Assembly (NCBI RefSeq): GCF_000967655.1
Contig: NZ_JXYA01000058.1
Coordinates: forward strand, 1-64,000
Reading direction: 5' to 3'
From: Pseudoalteromonas rubra
GTDB taxonomy: Bacteria; Pseudomonadota; Gammaproteobacteria; Enterobacterales; Alteromonadaceae
DNA length: 64,000 bases
Part shown: in pieces, positions 37,209 through 45,825 of the stretch
Layout: each line of letters begins with the position of its first letter
Position numbering within the stretch: the stretch's first letter is position 1
Made by a program: the position numbers and the translations under genes
The notes under the pieces: generated by a model
What the model saw: only the letters and a program-made list of their open reading frames with translations
Database searches by the model: none
Told to the model about the DNA's origin: nothing

Positions 37209-38271
37209 CGGCAGTCACGCTTATCGGTGAGCCTGCAACCAACAGCTCACCGACTTGCAAACCACTGATCACCTCAACCTGATCGCCATATTCCCTGCCA
37301 AGGCGAATAAAGCGGCTTTGTACCTGGCCGTTATCCAGCACCGCCACTTTACTAAGCTGGCCATAATATTGCACTAAAGCCGTGGGGATCAGCACCGCCG
37401 GGCGCTCGCTGCCGGGCAACTTTAAGATGGCGTACATACCGGGGATCACGCCCTGCGCCCACTGCATATCCAGTTTCACCGTAAAGCTGCGTGCGCCGCG
37501 ATCGGCCACCGGAACCAGTTCGCTGATGGTGGCATATTGCGTCGCCTCGGCCGCTGGTATACTTACCTGATGACGCGCCCCGATTGTCAGCTCGCTGAGC
37601 AAGCGCTCACGCACCGAGACCTCAACCTGCAACTGCGCCGGATTATAAATAGAGACCAGCGGCGTGCCGGGATTGAGCATGGCACCCGGCTCTTGCAAAC
37701 GCGCGACCAAAGTGCCGGAGATGGGCGCCCGCACCTGGGTATAACTTAAGGCCACTTCAGCACCAGCATATTGTTGGGCCAGGGCCGCTTCTCTGGCGGT
37801 CAGTTCATTCACCTGAGTCTGCCATTCATCCACCTGATTATGGGCAACCAGGCCTTTTTGCTGCAGCGCCTGTGCACGCGCGAGCTGTTTTTTTGCCTGA
37901 GTCAGCTGTGCCAGATTAGCCTGCTGCTCGGCTTTCACCGCCTCCAGCTGTGCGCGCAAGTCGGCATCATCCAGCGTGGCAATTAACTGACCGGCCTGGA
38001 TCGGATCGCCAGAGCGCACCGCCAGGGTTTTCAGCTGTGCCAGCACCCGGCTGGCAACTACCGTGTTGTGTTTGGCAATCACACTGCCCGGGATCTGTTC
38101 TACGTCTTTGACCAGCCGCTGCTCAACTTCGTGCAAGTTCAGCTTTGGTATAGTGCTTTGTGGCTTATCCCCGGGCGACACTTTGCTGTTAAACATCCCG
38201 GCCATCCAGCCCACCGCCACCAGTAACAAGGCAATCGCCAGCACGGGGCGCAAAAATCGAATATCAAACAT
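37171..38271 (-). CDS. RND efflux periplasmic adaptor (membrane fusion protein)
   Basis: Periplasmic adaptor of a tripartite RND pump, 366 residues. An N-terminal membrane anchor (FDIRFLRPVLAIALLLVAVGW) is followed by a split lipoyl domain (VLAQLKTLAVRSGDPIQAGQLIATLDDADL and APISGTLVARLQEPGAMLNPGTPL), a helical hairpin rich in Gln/Ala (about 100-165), and beta-barrel and membrane-proximal domains. The ATG at 38271 lies inside the 3' end of the RND transporter gene (8-bp overlap) with GGAG seven bases upstream, so it is coupled. No TolC-like outer-membrane gene is adjacent; a general TolC is presumably used. Confidence 0.9.
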   Translation of the reverse strand: MFDIRFLRPVLAIALLLVAVGWMAGMFNSKVSPGDKPQSTIPKLNLHEVEQRLVKDVEQIPGSVIAKHNTVVASRVLAQLKTLAVRSGDPIQAGQLIATLDDADLRAQLEAVKAEQQANLAQLTQAKKQLARAQALQQKGLVAHNQVDEWQTQVNELTAREAALAQQYAGAEVALSYTQVRAPISGTLVARLQEPGAMLNPGTPLVSIYNPAQLQVEVSVRERLLSELTIGARHQVSIPAAEATQYATISELVPVADRGARSFTVKLDMQWAQGVIPGMYAILKLPGSERPAVLIPTALVQYYGQLSKVAVLDNGQVQSRFIRLGREYGDQVEVISGLQVGELLVAGSPISVTAATEKSRSPQAAF

Positions 38272-41200
38272 AACGAGTCTCCGGAGCAACAGAATTGGGG
38301 TCGGCTATAGCCGCGTCGTCGGGTGTTTTGAACACCAGGTAATAAACGACAGGCACAACCAATAAAGAAAACAGGGTTGAAGCGATAATGCCAAACATGA
38401 TTGCCAGCGCCAGGCCACTGAACACCGGGTCGAGAATGATCACCAGATTGCCCAGTAAAGTGGTGCCAGCGGTCAGCAGCACCGGCCGCATACGCACGCT
38501 CCCGGCACGGATCAGGGCCGCCTGCAGTGGCATACCGGCCTGTCTGGCCTGAGTAATAAATTCCACCAGAATGAGTGAGTTTCTGACCACAATCCCGGCC
38601 AGTGCGATCATGCCTATCATGGCCGTAGCGGTGAACAACACCGGCTCTGGCGCCCCTGCAATGGTGCGCTCACCAAACTGATTCAGTGCCCAAAAGCCCG
38701 GCATAATGCCTATCATAGTCAGGGGGATAGCAGACATGATGATCAGCGCCAAGGCACTGGATGCGGTTTGCCAACGCAGGATCACGAAAATCGCCGCCAG
38801 CGCAAAGGCAAACGCAATCCCCATATCCCGAAATACCCTGACGGTGATCCGCCACTCCCCTTCGCCGCTGAAGCGATACTCGGTTCCCTCGGGGAGCTGC
38901 CAGGGCACGCCGCCACCGCTACTGAGAAAAGTACGCTGCTGCCAGGGACTTGCCTGTATTTCATCCGTTATAACTGCGCCGGCTGGTTGCTCATCGGCCA
39001 CCACATCGGCAATCACCTCAGCCGGGGTACGGCCATTTAATTCAGCAAAGACGTACACCACAGGTGCCAGATCTTTACGATAAATCGCCGGCTCAACCGT
39101 CAGCGTGTGTACCTCTCCTAACTCAGACAGGGCGACCATAGGACGGGCTGCCCGGCTGAGGCCAAAATTGTCCTGCTGCTGCGTGACATCACTGCTGCCA
39201 CGGATCTGGGTGGCGAGCAGATCCGCCCATCGCTGGCGATCTGCATAAGCGAGTTGCAAGGTAATAGGCACGGGCTGCGCTTCTCTTGGCTGATACAGCA
39301 ATCCGGCTTGCATCCCCCCGCTGGCCATGGCCAGGGTTTGGTTAATTTCCACACTGCTTACCCCGGACAACGCCGCTTTGTGTTTATCGGTGACAAAACG
39401 CTGCAAGGTAACCGGCGCCGACAAAGACGTGTCGACTTCGACCACATGGGCCTCCTGACGCAAGCGTGCCGCCAGCCTGAGCGCCGCATCATGGTGGGTG
39501 TCGGCAGAAATAAAGGGCTCCGCATAAACTTCCGCCGTCAGCGTACTTAACACCGGCGGCCCCGGCGGGACCTCAACCACTTTAATCACCACGCCGTCTC
39601 GATTGAACTCAGACAGAGCCTGGCGCAGTCGCAGCACCACAGCATGAGACTGGTGTGCCCGCTCGCGTTTATCCAGCAATAACACCCGCAGCTCGGCCAG
39701 ATTATCACTGTGGCGACGATAATAACCGCGCACCATACCGTTAAAATCCATGCTCGATGACTGACCCACATAGGCTGCAATGGCGCTGACCTCACTGAAT
39801 TGCCAAACCTGTTGCTGCACGGTGCGGGTCAGGCGCGCGGTGGCTTCCAGCGTGCTTCCCTCGGGTAAGTCGATCAGTATCTGAACTTCGTTTTTATTGT
39901 CGTAGGGCAACAACTTGAGCGGCACCGCCCGCAGCACAGGTAAGCTGGCGCTGAGCACAAACAACACCAGCACTGCCCATAACAGCCCTTTGGCACGCCA
40001 TGGCGAGCGCAACAACGGGGTGAGCAGAGCCCCATACCAGGCGTTATCCTGCGTTGATGCTGCAGACGGTTGAGTGCGCAGTAAGCGACTGGCCAGCCAG
40101 GGAGTGATAAAAAAGGCCACGACGGTTGAGATCATCACACTGACGGGCACATTAAACGCCATGGGTGCCATGTATGGCCCCATCATACCGGTGATATACG
40201 CCAGCGGCAAAAACGCCATCATAATCGTCAGCGTTGACATTAATAAAGCGGTACGGATCTCCAGCATAGCGGCGACAATCTGCTGGCGACGGGGCTTGCC
40301 GGGCACCAGCATACGGCTGATGTTATCTATCCCGGTAATGGGGTCATCCACCAGCAAACCCAGCGACAGGATCAGGGCAAATAGAGTGACCCGGTTAATG
40401 GTATAACCAAACGCCCAGTCCAGTGCCAGCGTGATCCCATAGCACACAGGAATGGCCAAGCCCACCACGATGGCCGGTCGCCAGCCAAGGAAAACCCCCA
40501 CAAAGATCACCACGGTCAGCACCGCAAACGCCAGACTGGCCATCAGGTCGTTAACCTTTTCATCGGCGGTCTGACCGTAATCCCGCAATACCCGTACAGT
40601 CACTTCCGGCGGTAATAACTGCATTTGCAGGCGGCTCATCAGCTGATGCACTTGTTCGGCCACCGCGACGGCATTACTGCCTTTTTGCTTAGCCACACTG
40701 ATGGTGACCAGTGGCAGGCCTTGTTGCTGGTCGCTGAGCGCCAGCCATTGATAATGCTCCGGCTCACCCGGCCCCTCGGCAATGCGCGCAACATCCCTGA
40801 GTTTAACAGCGCGCCCGTTCACCACAGTGATCACTAAGTCGCGTAACGCCGCACTGGTGCGCAGCACATCACCCGACTCCAGTACAATCTGTTTGCTGCC
40901 CGCACTGCGCTTGCCTACCTGTAGCAACTGATTGCTGTTTTGAATGGCCTGTAATACATCCAGCGGCGTGCTCTGATGTGCCGCCAGCGCGGTTGCATCC
41001 AGCCATACGTTCAGCTGGCGCTGCCGCCCGGCGACCACGTTGACTTCACTGGTGTCGGGCAGGCGCTGTAATTGCGTTGAAATTTCCTGGGCAAAGCGGG
41101 TTAAGTCATAATCATCGTATAAGGCTGGATTTTCGCTGTATAAGCCCAGCATCACAATGGGCACATCGTCGACTTCCACCGGCCGGATCTGCCAGTCACT

Positions 41201-41590
41201 GACCACCGCAGCCATCTGATGTTCATTGGCATAGAGTTTGGTATAGGTATTCAGGATAGCCTGCTCGCGGCTCTCACCAACCTGAAACCGCAAGGTGACC
41301 ACCGCGCGGCCACTGTGGGTGGTTGAATACACATGCTCTACCCCCGGAATTTGCAACAGCAGCTTCTCAAGCGGCGTGGTCACCAGACGCACCACTTCCG
41401 GCGCAGCAATGTTGGGCACGGTGACATGAATATCGAGCATGGGCACCACAATCTGCGGCTCTTCCTCTCGTGGCGTGAATAGCAAGGCCAGCACGCCCAG
41501 GACCATGGAAAAGAAGAACAATAGCGCCGGTAAACGGCCCGTCAGGCTTTGGCCAATGACTCGCTCAGTGAATCCCCCGGACCCGCTCAT
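38264..41590 (-). CDS. RND family efflux transporter, inner-membrane pump
   Basis: Proton-driven RND pump, 1108 residues, slightly longer than AcrB (1049). Twelve membrane segments with two large periplasmic loops. The segment-4 motif carries the proton-relay Asp pair (LSLGLLVDDPITGIDNISRM). The early VTVPNIAAPEVVRLVTTPLEKLL and IPGVEHVYSTTHSG segments resemble the hydrophobe/amphiphile group rather than the heavy-metal group. It lies in an operon repressor-pump-adaptor, overlapping the repressor gene by 4 bp and the adaptor by 8 bp. The substrate is unknown; the control gene suggests sulfur or redox stress. Confidence 0.93.
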   Translation of the reverse strand: MSGSGGFTERVIGQSLTGRLPALLFFFSMVLGVLALLFTPREEEPQIVVPMLDIHVTVPNIAAPEVVRLVTTPLEKLLLQIPGVEHVYSTTHSGRAVVTLRFQVGESREQAILNTYTKLYANEHQMAAVVSDWQIRPVEVDDVPIVMLGLYSENPALYDDYDLTRFAQEISTQLQRLPDTSEVNVVAGRQRQLNVWLDATALAAHQSTPLDVLQAIQNSNQLLQVGKRSAGSKQIVLESGDVLRTSAALRDLVITVVNGRAVKLRDVARIAEGPGEPEHYQWLALSDQQQGLPLVTISVAKQKGSNAVAVAEQVHQLMSRLQMQLLPPEVTVRVLRDYGQTADEKVNDLMASLAFAVLTVVIFVGVFLGWRPAIVVGLAIPVCYGITLALDWAFGYTINRVTLFALILSLGLLVDDPITGIDNISRMLVPGKPRRQQIVAAMLEIRTALLMSTLTIMMAFLPLAYITGMMGPYMAPMAFNVPVSVMISTVVAFFITPWLASRLLRTQPSAASTQDNAWYGALLTPLLRSPWRAKGLLWAVLVLFVLSASLPVLRAVPLKLLPYDNKNEVQILIDLPEGSTLEATARLTRTVQQQVWQFSEVSAIAAYVGQSSSMDFNGMVRGYYRRHSDNLAELRVLLLDKRERAHQSHAVVLRLRQALSEFNRDGVVIKVVEVPPGPPVLSTLTAEVYAEPFISADTHHDAALRLAARLRQEAHVVEVDTSLSAPVTLQRFVTDKHKAALSGVSSVEINQTLAMASGGMQAGLLYQPREAQPVPITLQLAYADRQRWADLLATQIRGSSDVTQQQDNFGLSRAARPMVALSELGEVHTLTVEPAIYRKDLAPVVYVFAELNGRTPAEVIADVVADEQPAGAVITDEIQASPWQQRTFLSSGGGVPWQLPEGTEYRFSGEGEWRITVRVFRDMGIAFAFALAAIFVILRWQTASSALALIIMSAIPLTMIGIMPGFWALNQFGERTIAGAPEPVLFTATAMIGMIALAGIVVRNSLILVEFITQARQAGMPLQAALIRAGSVRMRPVLLTAGTTLLGNLVIILDPVFSGLALAIMFGIIASTLFSLLVVPVVYYLVFKTPDDAAIADPNSVAPETRYV

Positions 41591-41895
41591 GATCCCTCCT
41601 GGTCGGCACAGAACAGCTGATAGAGCTGTTGCAGGATCACCAGCACTTTGTCATCGGCAATGCGGTAGTACACCGTTGCCCCTTCACGTCGCGACGCAAC
41701 CAGCCCGGCTTTTCTCATAGCAGCCAGATGCTGAGATAACGCAGACTGAGCCAGCGGCACCTGAGCATTTAACTCTCCGACACTGAGCTCCGTGCTTTGT
41801 AGACTACATAAAATCATCAACCGATTGCGGTTTGCCAACATCTTCAGTAATGCCTCTGCTTGTGCGGCACTGTCGGCCATTGCGTGTAAATCCAT
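41587..41895 (-). CDS. ArsR family repressor, YgaV/SqrR/BigR (persulfide-sensing) type
   Basis: Winged-helix repressor of 102 residues. The recognition helix region reads PLAQSALSQHLAAMRKAGLV and the wing SRREGATVYYRI. Two cysteines, C30 (LMILCSLQ) and C96 (YQLFCADQ), stand where YgaV, SqrR, BigR and HlyU carry the pair that forms a persulfide bridge and releases DNA. Metal sites of classical ArsR proteins are absent. Its neighbours are rhodanese and DUF2892 genes, as with E. coli ygaV-ygaP. The start at 41895 follows a GGGGGGAAG stretch; an ATG at 41910 would add five residues without a ribosome site. It should control both the RND operon and the divergent pair. Confidence 0.87.
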   Translation of the reverse strand: MDLHAMADSAAQAEALLKMLANRNRLMILCSLQSTELSVGELNAQVPLAQSALSQHLAAMRKAGLVASRREGATVYYRIADDKVLVILQQLYQLFCADQEGS

Positions 41896-41923
41896 ACTTC
41901 CCCCCAACATTGGTTACGCAGGG

Positions 41924-41929
41924 AGTATA
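41924..41929 (-). promoter_or_regulatory. Candidate -10 box of the repressor-RND operon
   Basis: On the minus strand a TATACT hexamer lies 28 bp before the repressor ATG. The -35 position about 17 bp upstream (TAGTAA) is weak and falls inside the first inverted repeat, fitting repression by the gene product. Confidence 0.4.
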
Positions 41930-41938
41930 GGATAGAAC

Positions 41939-41972
41939 ATTAGAAATTACTAATATTAGATCTTGCTAATAT
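41939..41972. promoter_or_regulatory. Two overlapping inverted-repeat operators between repressor and rhodanese pair
   Basis: Two copies of ATTAG-N6-CTAAT are seen directly. The first spans 41939-41954. The second spans 41953-41972 and extends to a perfect ATATTAG-N6-CTAATAT. They share two bases and lie between the divergent genes, overlapping the candidate promoter elements on both strands. Such symmetric A+T-rich sites are what a dimeric ArsR-family repressor binds; assignment to this repressor is inference. Confidence 0.7.
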
Positions 41973-41990
41973 TCAATCTTGCAATATACT
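41963..41990 (+). promoter_or_regulatory. Candidate sigma-70 promoter of the DUF2892-rhodanese pair
   Basis: TTGCTA (41963-41968), a 16-bp spacer and TATACT (41985-41990). The -35 lies inside the second inverted repeat, so bound repressor would block polymerase. The ribosome site AGGAGG follows at 41998-42003. Confidence 0.55.
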
Positions 41991-42011
41991 TGAATACAGG
42001 AGGTAATTGTT

Positions 42012-42200
42012 ATGAGACTTGAAGCCGCTATCCGGCTGGTAGCCGGCAGTATGCTGATACTGTCATTTTTACTCACCTGGTTTATGGATCCGCGCTGGGT
42101 GTGGTTCAGTGTATTTATCGCATTAAACCTGATGCAATCCGCCTTCACCGGCTGGTGTCCTATGATGACCTTGCTCAAAAAACTTGGAATGGAGAATTAA
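42012..42200 (+). CDS. DUF2892 (YgaP-type transmembrane) protein
   Basis: A 62-residue membrane protein with two hydrophobic segments (AIRLVAGSMLILSFLLTWF and VWFSVFIALNLMQSAF), ending with GWCPMMTLLKKLGM, the hallmark Cys-Pro of the YgaP transmembrane domain. In E. coli YgaP this domain is fused behind a rhodanese domain. Here it is a separate gene placed 3 bp before a rhodanese gene, so the pair corresponds to a split YgaP. The AGGAGG ribosome site is strong. Confidence 0.85.
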   Translation: MRLEAAIRLVAGSMLILSFLLTWFMDPRWVWFSVFIALNLMQSAFTGWCPMMTLLKKLGMEN

Positions 42201-42203
42201 TTT

Positions 42204-42551
42204 ATGCTGACATCCCCGCAGGACATTTTAAAAACCGTCCGACCTAACCAGCGTTGTATCAGCGCGCAGCAAGCCAAAGCAGAAATCGCCACCAACCAGG
42301 GCCTGCTGATTGACGTGCGTGAACCTCAGGAACATCAGGAAAAAGCGGCCCCCGGCGCGATGAATATTCCACGCGGCGTGTTGGAGTTTCAATTACCCAA
42401 TCTGGAAAAAGACCCAAGCCGACCGCTTTATTTGCACTGTGCCGCCGGTGGCCGGGCGGTATTTGCCGCTGAACAGCTGACCCGCATTGGCTACCAGAAT
42501 GTTAGCGTGATCACCTGTAAAGCGGAGGAAGTGTGTCAGGTTTTTGCCTGA
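42204..42551 (+). CDS. Rhodanese-like sulfurtransferase
   Basis: Single-domain rhodanese, 115 residues, cytosolic. The active-site Cys 79 lies in YLHCAAGGRA and can carry a persulfide. LLIDVREPQEHQ and GAMNIPRGVLEF are the standard rhodanese signatures. With the DUF2892 partner it likely handles sulfane sulfur at the inner membrane, and its operon appears to be controlled by the divergent persulfide-type repressor. The 3' end overlaps the convergent gene at 42536 by 16 bp. Confidence 0.9.
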   Translation: MLTSPQDILKTVRPNQRCISAQQAKAEIATNQGLLIDVREPQEHQEKAAPGAMNIPRGVLEFQLPNLEKDPSRPLYLHCAAGGRAVFAAEQLTRIGYQNVSVITCKAEEVCQVFA

Positions 42552-43042
42552 CGCGCTGCCATCTCGGTGTTTGATGGAGTCACACTCTGATAGAGCCAGA
42601 CCATGCGATCCAAAAACCAGGTTTTACTCAGGATCACACCCAATGCGCCAACACTGGTGCTGATGGCTTCTTGAAACCACAAGCCTGCAGCGCATACCAG
42701 CGTGCTCACGCTCAGTACCGTGGTGATTACTTTAATCACCCGATAATGCACCAGTGGCACCCGCTCCAACTGATAGATCAGGATCTGTTCGCCCAGCACC
42801 GCTTGTGACGCCCAGTTATGGGTGTCTCTGGGCTTACTGAAGCATCTGGGGTTGAGCCAAACCCAGAGCAACAACACCACCAGCACAGGCCAAAAAGCCA
42901 TTCCCAGCCAGTCACGCCACCACAGGCAGGCAATCAGCAAAGGCAAACAGGAATAGCGACTCCAGACACTCCAGGGGTTGGCATGGCGTGCCCATACTTC
43001 TTCGCTCATGGCGAAATACTTGGCAGCAGTTCGTTGCATCAT
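42536..43042 (-). CDS. Small membrane protein of unknown function (possibly DUF6653)
   Basis: A 168-residue protein with two or three pairs of hydrophobic helices (PLLIACLWWRDWLGMAFWPV, VLVVLLLWVWLN, VITTVLSVSTLVCAAGLWF). The N-terminal motif EEVWARHANPWSVWSRY reminds me of the DUF6653 family, but I am not certain. No function is known. GAGG lies five bases before the ATG at 43042, and a second ATG follows immediately. It converges on the rhodanese gene. Confidence 0.7.
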   Translation of the reverse strand: MMQRTAAKYFAMSEEVWARHANPWSVWSRYSCLPLLIACLWWRDWLGMAFWPVLVVLLLWVWLNPRCFSKPRDTHNWASQAVLGEQILIYQLERVPLVHYRVIKVITTVLSVSTLVCAAGLWFQEAISTSVGALGVILSKTWFLDRMVWLYQSVTPSNTEMAARQAKT

Positions 43043-43236
43043 ATCGACCTCACGGGATCAGTTTACTTATCAGGCAGTGTAGCCAGAGTTCACGTTACCC
43101 TCTGTTTAAAAATGTCAACGGCCGGGTACATTTTCTGACCCTTTGGCGTAACTCGCTAACAGCGCAGGCAATCCCCGAACCTTAAACTGAGCACACACCA
43201 GTAAAACATTTGGCTCACTCAGTAAGGGATATCACT

Positions 43237-45825
43237 ATGGTTAAAGGCTTTTCTCTTCTCGCCTCGGGACTCATTATCAGTGCACTGCTCGGTGGCTGCG
43301 GCGACACCACAGATCATCGTACCGCAGTCCAAAAGCATCCCGGCCTGTGGCAAAAAACCGCTTACGGTGAAGTGCTTGATATCACACCACAGCGCGTGCA
43401 ACGCTATGAATTTAATACACACGCTTGTATTAAAGTTGCACAAATTGGGCTGCCACAGAACAGTACTGAGCCGCAGATAACCCAAGCGCAGCAACGCAGC
43501 AAAGCGCAACTGCAACTGACCTATGCAGGTGAAGTCTACCCACACATTTATGAGCGTAAGACGACGCTTCCGGATGTTTGCCGCTCGCCGTTATCCGTCG
43601 ATGCCACAGCCAGTCCAACTCAGGTTTTCGAATACTTCTGGCACGCCTTTAACGATTACTATGCTTTCTTTGCCCTGCGCGACATGGACTGGCAGGCACA
43701 ATACGCCCATTACCGTGCCAAAATCCACGATGAGATGCCCGATGACGCGCTGTTTGAAATACTGACCGAGATGATTGCGCCGCTTGCCGATGGCCATGTG
43801 TCGGTCGCCAGAACGCCGGGGCGTCCGTATTTTGTGATGAAAGATGCCCCCATTTTGCGCGCGGCTCGGGGCACCGCCAGCTATTACCTGCGCTACGACA
43901 TGCAGCTGAGCGACGAACAGGTGTTCTCTGAGCTGGTGCTGGACTCGTTGAATGTGGCTCAGCAATACCTGAGCCGTGACAGCATCGGCAGCTTTCCAGT
44001 TCAGCAGCAGGAGAAAACCTTGCTGTGGGGCAAGACTGAGGACAACATTGGCGTGCTGGTGATCAATAACTTCTCCCAGTACAGCAGTGATCCGGATGCA
44101 GACGAGACCGAACACCTCAGTGCAGCCACAGCGCTGATAGACAGCATCATCGCGGAACTGGCCGGTACCGATGGTTTAATCCTCGATATTCGCAACAACA
44201 TTGGCGGCGATGATGCCATTGCTCTGGCCATCGCCTCCCGATTCAATACCTCTAAGCGCCTGGCATTCAACAAACAAGCATTGAATCGGGCGGGCCAGGG
44301 GGTGTTGCTCAGTCAGTCTCTTCAGGCTCACCCCGAGGCATACACCCGACCCGTGTATTTGCTGACCAGCCAGCTAACCATCAGCGCAGGTGAGGTTTTT
44401 ACCCTGGCCATGATGCACCTGCCGCAGGTCACTTTGCTCGGCGAAGAAACCGCGGGTGCCTTATCGGACATGCGTTTTTTCACCTTACCTAATGGCTGGG
44501 AAATTTCACTCTCCAATGAAGTCTACCGGGATGCACACGGCACTTTGTATGAACACAGTGGCATTCAGCCAGATATTGCCGTGCCTGCATTTACCATGCA
44601 TGCTCTCGAAAGTGGTCGCTTTGAAAGTTACGATCACGCTCTGACTTTACTCGGTAAAGACCCCACACCACAGCTGACTGTGGAAGAGTTTGAGCGCCGG
44701 CTGAGCGCGCTGCAGCAGCAGGGCAACATTCCGGCCGTGGCCGTTAATATTATTCACGATGGCCAGTCGGTCTATCACCAAGGCTTTGGCCGCGCGGATG
44801 AATTGGGCACGGCAGTCGATGCACACAGCCGCTTCTATCTGGGGTCTGTGAGCAAAACCCTGTTGGGCGCTACACTTGCCGATGCGGCTGAGCGGCAACT
44901 CGTTGATCTCGATGTGCCGGTCATGGATTATCTGAATTTCACCATCGATTTTCCGACTCCCTTATCTCAGGCCATTACCTTGCGTCAGTTGATCACCCAC
45001 ACCAGCGGTATCATGGACACAGAGCAGGTGTACCGCTGTAATTACTTTGTACATGCCGACGGCAGCAGTTTGTATAACCGACTTACTCAGAGCACTGCCT
45101 GTGGCGAGCCAGCAAACACAGAGTTAGGCCATTTCTTTGCGGCTTATCTGTCACAGTCCGGCGCGAACTATCAGCCCAGCCATTTTGTCAGCCGCTTCGG
45201 CCTGGTTAATAATGAAGCCGCGGTGTATACCAATATCGGTGCCGCACTGGCAGGGTATGTCACCGAGCAGGCAAGCGGGCAGTCGCTCACGCAATTAACC
45301 CAGGACAGTGTTTTTACACCACTGGCAATGCATCGCAGTGAATGGGCCATTACCCAACCAGAGGGACCTGTTGTGCAGCGCTATATTCACCATCCACAAA
45401 CGCACACTCTGATCCCTTTGCCTGATTACGGCAACATCACCTACAGCGAAGGCAGTGCCGTTTCTACCGCCCATGACCTGGGGCATTTTCTGATTGCCAC
45501 CATGCAGCAGGGCAAGCTTAACGGTGCGCAAGGGCTCAAAGCCAGTGTGGTGGCAGCAATGCTGAGCCCGCAAACAACTATCCCGAGTATCTCGGTAGAG
45601 CGAGGCTTTTTCTGGGGTGTTGATGGCGATAAAATCTATCACAGCGGTGATGATCCGGGCGTGCTCACCCAGATTTATGGTGACTTACGTCAGCAACGCG
45701 GTTTTGTTTTGCTGACCAATGGGGATTCAGGCAATGACAGCAGCGCTCAGGCTTATGATGAGATAGCGCAGCTAGTGCTCACCTTCAGCTACGGCTTCAC
45801 TCAGGCAAAAACCAGCCAGCCTTAA
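43237..45825 (+). CDS. Lipoprotein fusing an S41 (tail-specific-like) protease to a serine beta-lactamase-like domain
   Basis: An 862-residue lipoprotein with two hydrolase domains. The lipobox LLGGC places the acylated Cys at residue 21. Residues about 110-455 form an S41 peptidase domain: YFWHAFNDYYAFFALRDMDW, DGLILDIRNNIGGDD, catalytic Ser 383 in TISAGEVF, and GEETAGALSD. Residues about 475-850 form a class C beta-lactamase/transpeptidase-like domain with SVSK at 537-540, YTN at 664-666, and a late HSGDDPG in the third-motif position. Each domain appears complete. The combination is uncommon; the substrate is unknown, perhaps periplasmic peptides or cell-wall fragments. The start at 43237 follows AAGGGA. 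The stop shares a TTAA palindrome with the next gene. Confidence 0.88.
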   Translation: MVKGFSLLASGLIISALLGGCGDTTDHRTAVQKHPGLWQKTAYGEVLDITPQRVQRYEFNTHACIKVAQIGLPQNSTEPQITQAQQRSKAQLQLTYAGEVYPHIYERKTTLPDVCRSPLSVDATASPTQVFEYFWHAFNDYYAFFALRDMDWQAQYAHYRAKIHDEMPDDALFEILTEMIAPLADGHVSVARTPGRPYFVMKDAPILRAARGTASYYLRYDMQLSDEQVFSELVLDSLNVAQQYLSRDSIGSFPVQQQEKTLLWGKTEDNIGVLVINNFSQYSSDPDADETEHLSAATALIDSIIAELAGTDGLILDIRNNIGGDDAIALAIASRFNTSKRLAFNKQALNRAGQGVLLSQSLQAHPEAYTRPVYLLTSQLTISAGEVFTLAMMHLPQVTLLGEETAGALSDMRFFTLPNGWEISLSNEVYRDAHGTLYEHSGIQPDIAVPAFTMHALESGRFESYDHALTLLGKDPTPQLTVEEFERRLSALQQQGNIPAVAVNIIHDGQSVYHQGFGRADELGTAVDAHSRFYLGSVSKTLLGATLADAAERQLVDLDVPVMDYLNFTIDFPTPLSQAITLRQLITHTSGIMDTEQVYRCNYFVHADGSSLYNRLTQSTACGEPANTELGHFFAAYLSQSGANYQPSHFVSRFGLVNNEAAVYTNIGAALAGYVTEQASGQSLTQLTQDSVFTPLAMHRSEWAITQPEGPVVQRYIHHPQTHTLIPLPDYGNITYSEGSAVSTAHDLGHFLIATMQQGKLNGAQGLKASVVAAMLSPQTTIPSISVERGFFWGVDGDKIYHSGDDPGVLTQIYGDLRQQRGFVLLTNGDSGNDSSAQAYDEIAQLVLTFSYGFTQAKTSQP

